From positions 1 through 6,277 of the forward strand of contig CAKSGI010000117.1 in the NCBI GenBank assembly GCA_934454005.1: a stretch of 6,277 nucleotides of DNA, in the 5' to 3' direction. Below the pieces are notes generated by a model, which saw only the letters and a program-made list of their open reading frames with translations, made no database searches and had not been told where the DNA came from. The position numbers were made by a program, and so were the translations under genes. This DNA comes from an uncultured Eubacteriales bacterium. GTDB taxonomy: Bacteria > Bacillota_A > Clostridia > Oscillospirales > Acutalibacteraceae. Shown in pieces: positions 1-5,322 of this stretch (positions are counted from its first letter, which is position 1; each line of letters opens with the position of its first letter).

Positions 1-371
1 CTTATATAGTCGTCAGCAACTATCGCCACCAAAGATATAAAAAACCATAGTATGCTAAATGGCAAACAAATTTGCCCTAAAACATTATATGGCATATTAC
101 TGTAATCCCACACATCCCATCCTAACCATAAATTCACAATACACCCACATATAAATTCAAGCATAGTGATAATTACACTACCTATCATCATCTGCTCATA
201 TATCGGCATATCCCATGAGATATAGTTATTTATACCGCCTATAAGTACAAAGCACAAGCCGCCTAAAATAAACATAGTCCAATGAGAATGCCCCCTGTAA
301 CTAAGTTCAATTAGTATGTATAAAAGACCACCAATAATAAATAGAATAAATTCTTTAGAGAATACTTTCAT
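1..371 (-). CDS. Phage-encoded membrane protein, CmpB-like 'putative ABC transporter permease' family (3' end outside window)
   Basis: The gene starts with ATG at 371, five bases after a perfect AGGAGG, and is open at the left edge after 123 codons. Four hydrophobic segments are visible, at about 8-23, 32-49, 60-82 and 98-118. Key motifs are ELSYRGHSHWTMFILGG (22-38) and the Trp-rich LWLGWDVWDYSNMPYN (81-96), followed by LGQICLPFSILWF. I recognise these as the PF06541 family (CmpB-like, often labelled putative ABC transporter permease). No ATP-binding partner is encoded in the window, so the transporter name should not be taken literally. Homologues occur in prophages of gut Clostridia near the lysis genes, so a role in lysis or in altering the host membrane is possible but unproven. 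Probably only a short C-terminal tail of about 20-30 residues is missing, judging from the remembered family length. Confidence 0.8.
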   Translation of the reverse strand, partial: MKVFSKEFILFIIGGLLYILIELSYRGHSHWTMFILGGLCFVLIGGINNYISWDMPIYEQMMIGSVIITMLEFICGCIVNLWLGWDVWDYSNMPYNVLGQICLPFSILWFFISLVAIVADDYI

Positions 372-380
372 AAGCACCTC

Positions 381-1073
381 CTATTTTGAATAATCAATTT
401 CTATGGCTTCTACTTCCTCAATGGTAGTGCAAGCATTTATTTCCACTTCGTATTTCTGCTGCTTAGACACAAGCGGTTTAACATATGCAGAAGCTTCTAA
501 CAACAACTGAAGATATTCTTGTTCAGTCCATTCTTCACATTCCTTGCCAGTTTCATTCCATGTAAGCTTTGCAGACGGATCGAACTGCTTTGCAATAGTA
601 TATGTTAAATAGTTGTTTGCCATTAATGACTGTTTTTCAGAGCTTACATTGTATTCACCTTCAATACCATTATGGCATTTTGAAACAAGAGGATTTGCAT
701 CAAGATATTCTGACAGCATATATTTACTCTGTATAATCTTATCATCTTTGGTATATTGTAATTGCTCTGCAATTTCTTCTTCCGTTGGAACATATGGAGG
801 GGGCGTTACAGGTTCAGGAATTTTAGGTTCAACATACACGCTACCGTCATTACTCAACTGTACTATATTGTCCAATTTTCTGTAAATTGTTACATAATCA
901 GAATAGTCTCCCATGACAATTCCGTTGTGCTCATTCACAATTTTAAAGCCGGAGGTCAATACTGAATCTTCCGGCGCATTTTCTGAAAAAGATATATTCA
1001 TGATACCCATCTTGTTTGTAAGTTCTACATCATAGATGAGTTCATTATTATCTAAAAAATAAATCTGGCTCAT
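381..1073 (-). CDS. Phage tail-fibre-associated protein with Pro-rich linker and DUF4376/XkdW-like C-terminus
   Basis: This gene codes for 230 residues, starting with ATG at 1073 five bases after AAGGAG. Two parts are separated by a Pro-rich linker at 83-97 (PKIPEPVTPPPYVPT). The N-terminal part (1-80) is beta-rich with TSGFKIVNEHNGIVMGDYSD and the ending LSNDGSVYVE, a pattern I associate with clostridial phage proteins encoded after fibre genes. The C-terminal part (about 98-230) is helical, with LTWNETGKECEEWTEQEYLQ and the ending TIEEVEAIEIDYSK. It recalls proteins of the DUF4376 or XkdW type found beside tail fibres, which are thought to be fibre assembly or baseplate accessory proteins. 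This assignment is from memory of motifs and is not firm. It directly follows the fibre gene after a 24-base gap, the largest in the window. It has no membrane segment or signal peptide. Confidence 0.6.
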   Translation of the reverse strand: MSQIYFLDNNELIYDVELTNKMGIMNISFSENAPEDSVLTSGFKIVNEHNGIVMGDYSDYVTIYRKLDNIVQLSNDGSVYVEPKIPEPVTPPPYVPTEEEIAEQLQYTKDDKIIQSKYMLSEYLDANPLVSKCHNGIEGEYNVSSEKQSLMANNYLTYTIAKQFDPSAKLTWNETGKECEEWTEQEYLQLLLEASAYVKPLVSKQQKYEVEINACTTIEEVEAIEIDYSK

Positions 1074-1097
1074 AAGATCTCCTTTCTGATATATAAT

Positions 1098-2081
1098 TTA
1101 AAGCGGAGTAATACCTAAAGTATAGGAACCACCACCATTGGCATTGTTTCTAAAATGTATATATTCTTCATTATATTCACTTATATCTGCTCTTGGTAAA
1201 TAATTAGTTATTCTTGAAGATGTAAAATAATCATCGGCTGTACCAATAAATGTACTATATCCGGCACTGACAGCAGGAATACTTCTTGTTTCAACTGCAA
1301 TTTTTTGATTTTCGGCGATATCAATTACTTCTCCTTTTATAGTTTCATCTTTCAATTTATGTCTCCTTAAGCACATCTCAGCAAATCCAGTTTTAGACTG
1401 CATTTCAATATATTTAAAAAATTTATTATTTGTAGAGCTAATATATGAAGTCCCCCAATTATATCCTTCTACAATTTTTATAAAATTATATTTTGTAATA
1501 TCAATAAATCTACTTTCCTTTACAGAAGCATTGCCAATATAAAACGAAGCGTATTTACTTGTTACATCGCTTGAGGTAATAGTTTTTAAGGTAGTTCCAT
1601 TTGTATTATTTCTTGCGTCTTCTAAAGTAGAATAGCCATATATCACCGTGTTGGAAGCGCCATTTGCTTGTTGATTTATTAATATATCTGTCATTTCTGA
1701 CACGTCAAAAATAAAATAATTATACATATCAGCACGTAATACGGCTAATACTTTATATGCAAAATTTATATCTTCTGTCTTAAAAGGGGTTACTGTATCT
1801 GCACCTGCCTTATAATATCCATAATTACCATCTGCATCTACACCAAATTTGAAAGGCACTTTATTATCAATGTCATTTACAACCTTGATAGAAGCAGCAA
1901 TATTATCAGAAGTGCCATTGATATCAGAAGTAATACCGTCAATAGCACCATGCTTTGTCTGCCCGTTTTTGCCATCATCATATTCTACATCTTTTGCAAG
2001 CTGCCATTCTGACATTTTTTCATATCCGTCTGACTGCTTGATATATTTTTCGCCACGAAAAATTGTAGACAAAATACTCAT
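1098..2081 (-). CDS. Candidate tail fibre / receptor-binding protein (327 aa)
   Basis: I place the start at ATG 2081, eight bases after AGGAGG (2095-2090). The upstream in-frame ATG at 2087 is only two bases from that site, and the ATG at 2114 overlaps the previous gene by 19 bases and lacks a site. The protein is 327 residues. Residues 43-75 (HGAIDGITSDINGTSDNIAA, then SIKVVNDIDNK) resemble the short helical shaft motif of clostridial phage fibres. Residues 77-100 contain GVDADGNYGYYKAGADTVTP, which I recognise as a recurring fibre motif in gut phages. From about 101 to the end the sequence is rich in Ser, Thr, Asn and Tyr and looks beta-rich, as expected for a receptor-binding head, with the C-terminus ending in GGGSYTLGITPL. 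It likely trimerises at the tail tip and contacts the cell surface; this is inferred from motifs and gene order. No chaperone or peptidase motif is visible. Confidence 0.65.
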   Translation of the reverse strand: MSILSTIFRGEKYIKQSDGYEKMSEWQLAKDVEYDDGKNGQTKHGAIDGITSDINGTSDNIAASIKVVNDIDNKVPFKFGVDADGNYGYYKAGADTVTPFKTEDINFAYKVLAVLRADMYNYFIFDVSEMTDILINQQANGASNTVIYGYSTLEDARNNTNGTTLKTITSSDVTSKYASFYIGNASVKESRFIDITKYNFIKIVEGYNWGTSYISSTNNKFFKYIEMQSKTGFAEMCLRRHKLKDETIKGEVIDIAENQKIAVETRSIPAVSAGYSTFIGTADDYFTSSRITNYLPRADISEYNEEYIHFRNNANGGGSYTLGITPL

Positions 2082-2089
2082 TTTCATAT

Positions 2090-2095
2090 CCTCCT
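2090..2095 (-). promoter_or_regulatory. Ribosome-binding site that decides the start of the 327-aa fibre gene
   Basis: The minus strand reads TAA-AGGAGG-AT-ATG-AAA-ATG. The site follows directly after the TAA stop (2098-2096) of the 100-residue gene. The ATG at 2081 sits eight bases downstream, an ideal spacing, while the ATG at 2087 is two bases away and too close. Confidence 0.8.
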
Positions 2096-2398
2096 TTATA
2101 TAGGGCGTACCCAAAATTTTTTACCATTCATTTGTTCGTCTGTCGGCGCATCGACAGAGTAGTATGTGTCATCATCAGCAGTAAGATTGAGAATTGCCGC
2201 TTCCAATGATAAAATGCTTGTTCTGATTTTATCGACTACACTTGCACGAATTCCTTTGTCAAATGAAACGTCATCAAGTATTTTGACTGCATCAGTAAAG
2301 CTATTTTCATTTATTTTTTCTTTATATGTTTCGATAAGCGACAAATCATCAATGTCAATATCGCTTATTGGTGTCCTATTCAAATATTCTTCACTCAT
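2096..2398 (-). CDS. Small phage structural protein, divergent partner of the upstream 111-aa protein (100 aa)
   Basis: This 100-residue acidic protein starts with ATG at 2398, seven bases after AGGTGG, whose first two bases belong to the TAG stop of the previous gene. It is not recognised by name. The N-terminal 25 residues are Asp-rich (TPISDIDIDDLSLIETYKEK), residues about 20-72 are predicted helical by eye (ASVVDKIRTSILSLEAAIL), and a Asp/Tyr-rich segment leads to the tail KFWVRPI. The order helical body, acidic linker, then Trp-[Ile/Val]-[Lys/Arg]-Pro-Ile is shared with the gene upstream, which suggests ancient duplication or binding to the same partner. Its position before the fibre gene suggests a linker between baseplate and fibre. 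It has no cysteine, no membrane segment and no catalytic motif. It is a confident gene with unknown function. Confidence 0.58.
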   Translation of the reverse strand: MSEEYLNRTPISDIDIDDLSLIETYKEKINENSFTDAVKILDDVSFDKGIRASVVDKIRTSILSLEAAILNLTADDDTYYSVDAPTDEQMNGKKFWVRPI

Positions 2399-2403
2399 AA
2401 AAA

Positions 2404-2415
2404 CACCACCTATTC
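2404..2415 (-). repeat. 12-bp stop/Shine-Dalgarno module, copy before the 100-aa gene
   Basis: The minus strand reads GAATAGGTGGTG. An identical copy lies at 4409-4420, and near-identical ones (GAATAGGAGGTG and AAATAGGAGGTG) lie at 5315-5326 and 375-386. Here the module supplies the TAG stop of the 111-residue gene and the ribosome-binding site of the next gene. Confidence 0.7.
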
Positions 2416-2745
2416 TATAGGCTTAATCCACAGTGTATGTTCATCATAATCAATTCCAGGTTCTTCCGATGAAACAACCGTAGAACGTAACTTCTGCGCA
2501 TATATGCCTATATTCTGAATTTCTTCTTTGAGAAGATTAAGTTTAGAAGCATCAATCCAATAAGGGGCTAATTCAGTATGAGCCTCTTTCAATGCCATAG
2601 CTTCAGTAATTTTACCCTGAGAAATATCAGCGTAATATTCTAAAATAACATCTTTGACCGTATCATCAATGTCCTTAAATTTTTCCATATTTAAAAGAGA
2701 GTCGGGGAATAAACTCCCAGACTCTCGTGAATAAGTTATACCCAT
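2410..2745 (-). CDS. Small phage structural protein, possible baseplate/fibre adaptor (111 aa)
   Basis: This 111-residue acidic protein starts with ATG at 2745. An imperfect ribosome-binding site, GGCGGTGA, directly follows the TAA stop of the hub gene. I do not recognise a named family. Residues 1-20 look extended, residues about 21-95 look helical (KFKDIDDTVKDVILEYYADI, later KLNLLKEEIQNIGIYAQKL), and a short tail ends in HTLWIKPIE. The downstream 100-residue protein has the same plan and a matching last motif, KFWVRPI. Short endings such as LWIxP are frequent in fibre and baseplate proteins of clostridial phages. Its place between hub and fibre genes suggests an adaptor or wedge component, which is inference. 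Codons 7-17 form a strong inverted repeat (2697-2726). A later in-frame Met at residue 20 lacks a ribosome-binding site. Confidence 0.6.
   Translation of the reverse strand: MGITYSRESGSLFPDSLLNMEKFKDIDDTVKDVILEYYADISQGKITEAMALKEAHTELAPYWIDASKLNLLKEEIQNIGIYAQKLRSTVVSSEEPGIDYDEHTLWIKPIE
2697..2726 (-). other. Strong intragenic hairpin, terminator-like, in the 111-aa gene
   Basis: A 7-bp perfect inverted repeat, GAGAGTC (2697-2703) with GACTCTC (2720-2726), continues after one mismatch into a 4-bp stem, GGGA (2705-2708) with TCCC (2715-2718). The loop is six bases. On the transcribed strand the hairpin is followed by TTTTAAAT, a short U-run. It begins 19 bases after the start codon and covers codons 7-17. 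It could attenuate transcription, slow translation or be a processing site; it could also be coincidence. The U-run is shorter than in typical intrinsic terminators. Confidence 0.45.
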
Positions 2746-2756
2746 GTTTCACCGCC

Positions 2757-4403
2757 TTAATTTTCATATAACTGCATAAATCTATACATCGTAATTTCAG
2801 AAGAACCAGAATCAAAATTATGGCTTATACTTTTTACGATATATGAGTAGGTAATATTTTCCTGTAATTTTCTGTAATTAACTTTCACATTAACATCCAG
2901 CCATGGAATTAAAACCGTATTGATAGTAACTGTGTCATACATAGTAGAAGAGTTTCGATTAAGATATGTTGCAGTTTGTTGTGCAATAGAATCAGAAAGA
3001 ATATTATCGTATTCGCCGCCAGATTTGCAATCCAATACTTCTCCGTATTTCTGTACTGTAAAAGGACTGAATGGTTGCACCCTAAATACAACATTCTTTT
3101 CCTCCACATTATATTTATCAGAGAAATATTTTTTTGTGTATATCGAATCATCTTCACTATTAGTCAGAACGCTAATTGCATGAGGTTGATATTTACCGAT
3201 ATAATATGCACAATATTTTTTATTCACTTTATAAATCCTAAATACGCACATATCATCCTTCTGCAATTCATTTGCTTTTATAGGAGTCTCCGTATATTCC
3301 TCATAGATGGGCAATGCATCCAAGGTAACGGTTTGAGTTTCCGTTTTATCATCTTTTGCTACGGTATTGATTGCAACAATTTGCAATTTAGGTGCATCGG
3401 CGCAAGTAGTATCCGGCTTAAGAGCAATCATATCATATGTCTGATAAGAATCTCCATACTCTTTAATTTCAGCCGAATAGACATTATTCTTAGATGTTAC
3501 TTTTTCTGAAAAATAATCTACATCATAGTCTTTGCCAAAAACCTCTACAACATTTTTTATTGCCGTTACATCATACGTTGTAGATTCTGAGTTTTCTCCT
3601 AATAAGATTTGCTCAATATAATTCATGTCCATATCAGGTAAGTCTTTATCTAATGATGGAATTAAATCGAAGCAGAAATTATCATACACATCAAAATACA
3701 TTTGACAATTAGGGTATAAATCTCTAATTTCAAAAAGCATATCGCCAATGTTATCACCGCAAGAAAACTCCAAATCGTAAGGGATAATATTCCATGTATC
3801 ATGAATTTTCCTGTATTCTTCATAATCAGGATTATTTTGTGGCATACCGTAAAATTCGCCAATGTCATCAACTATGTACTTTTTTACCTTGGTAGAAGCA
3901 GTAATCATATTAACAACCGATCCTCGTATTGTCTGTTGCTTCCCCTCATATTCAACAGGGATAGTAATAGTTGGCGCACCGCCATCTTGTCCGTTCTTAG
4001 TGCCGTCCAACTCAGCCATTCTATCTGATAAATCAAAAGTGGCAGAATTAGTAGAAGCATTGTACTCAGTAGATGCTCCGGTTATACAGTATTTGCCGCA
4101 GGGATAATAAATATATTCGTCCGTTCTAATATCCTTAATACCAAGTTCTACAACATAGTACAACCCAAGCCAGTTACTAATTTTTGCTTCTATATTATCA
4201 ACGAAATCATCTAATTTAATTGTAAAGTTTGCCGTTCTTCTTATATTTGAATCACTGTCTATATTCAGACTTCCGCATGTGTAAATACCGGTAAGTATAT
4301 CAATCACGGCATCATCATTATTAACTACACTTACACGAATCTTATAATAAAGTTGATGCTGCAATAAAAGTTCTTTGTCGTATTCTGTAATGGGATATTT
4401 CAT
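2757..4403 (-). CDS. Phage baseplate hub / tail-tip protein, DUF5048- or gpD-like
   Basis: This is the longest gene, 548 residues, starting with ATG at 4403 seven bases after AGGTGG. The N-terminal 1-130 is a beta-rich domain with the hub-like sequence SLNIDSDSNIRRTANFTI at 45-62, followed by a Tyr-rich strand (residues 95-105, IYYPCGKYCIT). Residues about 205-250 contain the pattern FSCGDNIGDMLFEIRDLYPN then YFDVYDNFCFD, typical of the second beta domain of hub proteins of the XkdQ, gpD and gp27 type. The last 70 residues (YDTVTINTVLIPWLDVNVKV, then YIVKSISHNFDSG) look like the usual final barrel strands, where a polymer-contacting site is described as being 'defined' by the preceding domain. 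Proteins of this kind form the trimeric ring at the end of the tail tube to which the spike and baseplate attach. I recall a DUF5048 family with this N-terminus, but cannot confirm it. No peptidase or lysozyme domain is fused to it. Confidence 0.68.
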   Translation of the reverse strand: MKYPITEYDKELLLQHQLYYKIRVSVVNNDDAVIDILTGIYTCGSLNIDSDSNIRRTANFTIKLDDFVDNIEAKISNWLGLYYVVELGIKDIRTDEYIYYPCGKYCITGASTEYNASTNSATFDLSDRMAELDGTKNGQDGGAPTITIPVEYEGKQQTIRGSVVNMITASTKVKKYIVDDIGEFYGMPQNNPDYEEYRKIHDTWNIIPYDLEFSCGDNIGDMLFEIRDLYPNCQMYFDVYDNFCFDLIPSLDKDLPDMDMNYIEQILLGENSESTTYDVTAIKNVVEVFGKDYDVDYFSEKVTSKNNVYSAEIKEYGDSYQTYDMIALKPDTTCADAPKLQIVAINTVAKDDKTETQTVTLDALPIYEEYTETPIKANELQKDDMCVFRIYKVNKKYCAYYIGKYQPHAISVLTNSEDDSIYTKKYFSDKYNVEEKNVVFRVQPFSPFTVQKYGEVLDCKSGGEYDNILSDSIAQQTATYLNRNSSTMYDTVTINTVLIPWLDVNVKVNYRKLQENITYSYIVKSISHNFDSGSSEITMYRFMQLYEN

Positions 4404-4407
4404 AGCA

Positions 4408-5307
4408 TCACCACCTATTCGGCTCTACATCTGAAAGATTATTCTTATACAGATCTGCTTCGCTATTCACATTACCAATTTCAGTAAACTCAAAAGAAAT
4501 GTTTTTCAGTTCTGGATGACCAGCATCAGTAAGAGACGGAGTGCCTGTGATACGAATAAGTTTAATAGTGCCATTCTGAAGCTTTAGAATTTTTGCTTTC
4601 TTATTGCACAGCCACTTAAATATTTCGTCCCTATACTGCATACCTTTTTTACCAAGCAATACATCGCAATTCTCATCGAATTTAATAAAGAGAGCAGTAA
4701 TACTACCACTTGTATAGTTTGAATCGTCATTAGAAATAACCACAGGATATGTGTTATTTAGGAGTGTCTGAACATTGCTTGTAAAATTCTGATTGAAAGT
4801 AGTGTCAGAGAGTTCACAATCAGTAGAGTATAAATGTGTTTTGTCAGCGATACATAACCCTTTAAATTCAGATTTACATTCTGCAATTTCATATGCCGTC
4901 TGAGTCCCTTTATATGAAGACACAATCATAAACTCATAGTCTGTTTCGCCTTCGCCGTAATTGTACTCCTTAACGAAATTAAAATCCTCAATTTTCTCTA
5001 CTGGAAATGCAAAAATTGTAGTCCAGCCAAGAGTCCCCTTTTCTCTTTTCTTGATAAGAATAGTATCAGTATTCTTCAGTGAGAAACCTGTATTTCCACC
5101 TTCCAATGTACCGTTGAAGTCGGCATTGATTACAGTATCATCATTCCATTCATCATTTATATTATTAACTGTATTTTCTGGATTCCTACTAAGATACAAA
5201 TGATTATAGACGCCATCACGAATCATAACCTCAGTGGCTTCACCAGTATTAACGTACTGTGGGGTCATTGCATATTTCCCAGAAAACATATCAATTCCCA
5301 AAAACAA
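4408..5307 (-). CDS. Phage tail/baseplate structural protein (Dit-like position)
   Basis: This gene codes for 299 residues. The start is TTG at 5307, placed nine bases after a perfect AGGAGG; the first in-frame ATG (5289) is too far from that site. Residues about 60-150 form a beta-rich module with ILIKKREKGTLGWTTIF, a pattern I associate with fibronectin-like domains of clostridial phage tail proteins. Residues about 180-210 carry YPVVISNDDSNYTSGSITAL. The C-terminal part (about 225-290) has the conserved-looking IFKWLCNKKAKILKLQNG and ISFEFTEIGNVNSEADLY. There are no catalytic motifs or membrane segments. It lies directly before the hub gene, five bases away, where a distal-tail or hub-adaptor protein is usually encoded. 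Its last residues, Arg-Trp, are encoded by the Shine-Dalgarno site of the next gene. It is confidently a tail structural gene; the Dit-like role is inferred from order only. Confidence 0.7.
   Translation of the reverse strand: MFLGIDMFSGKYAMTPQYVNTGEATEVMIRDGVYNHLYLSRNPENTVNNINDEWNDDTVINADFNGTLEGGNTGFSLKNTDTILIKKREKGTLGWTTIFAFPVEKIEDFNFVKEYNYGEGETDYEFMIVSSYKGTQTAYEIAECKSEFKGLCIADKTHLYSTDCELSDTTFNQNFTSNVQTLLNNTYPVVISNDDSNYTSGSITALFIKFDENCDVLLGKKGMQYRDEIFKWLCNKKAKILKLQNGTIKLIRITGTPSLTDAGHPELKNISFEFTEIGNVNSEADLYKNNLSDVEPNRW
4409..4420 (-). repeat. 12-bp stop/Shine-Dalgarno module, copy before the hub gene, read in another frame
   Basis: This copy is identical to 2404-2415 but is read AAT-AGG-TGG-TGA, so the TAG is not in frame. 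It encodes Asn-Arg-Trp before a TGA stop, while still serving as the ribosome-binding site of the hub gene. Confidence 0.7.
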
Positions 5308-5313
5308 AATTTC

Positions 5314-5322
5314 TCACCTCCT
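5314..5322 (-). promoter_or_regulatory. Ribosome-binding site that decides the TTG start of the 299-aa gene
   Basis: The minus strand reads AGGAGGTGA, nine matches to the anti-Shine-Dalgarno sequence. The TTG at 5307 lies nine bases after AGGAGG (six after the full match). The first two bases, AG, are also the end of the TAG stop of the upstream gene. The nearest in-frame ATG, at 5289, is too far away to use this site. Confidence 0.8.

Noticed and set aside
613..965. Two overlapping plus-strand open frames
   Set aside because: Both are antisense to the 230-residue gene, overlap each other in different frames and show no family motif.
1074..1097. Possible promoter or terminator in the 24-base gap before the 230-residue gene
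   Set aside because: It holds only an AT-rich run and the Shine-Dalgarno site AAGGAG; there is no hairpin and no -35/-10 pair.
2082..2114. Longer start of the fibre gene at ATG 2114 or 2087
   Set aside because: ATG 2114 lies inside the previous gene without a ribosome-binding site, and ATG 2087 is two bases from AGGAGG; ATG 2081 has proper spacing.
2909..3157. Minus-strand open frame of 82 codons inside the hub gene
   Set aside because: It is a shifted-frame shadow of the hub gene with no ribosome-binding site; the same holds for 3662-3871.
2976..3509. Open frame of 177 codons on the plus strand
   Set aside because: It lies entirely antisense to the hub gene, has no ribosome-binding site, and its Phe/Ile/Cys-rich translation is what antisense AT-rich coding DNA gives.
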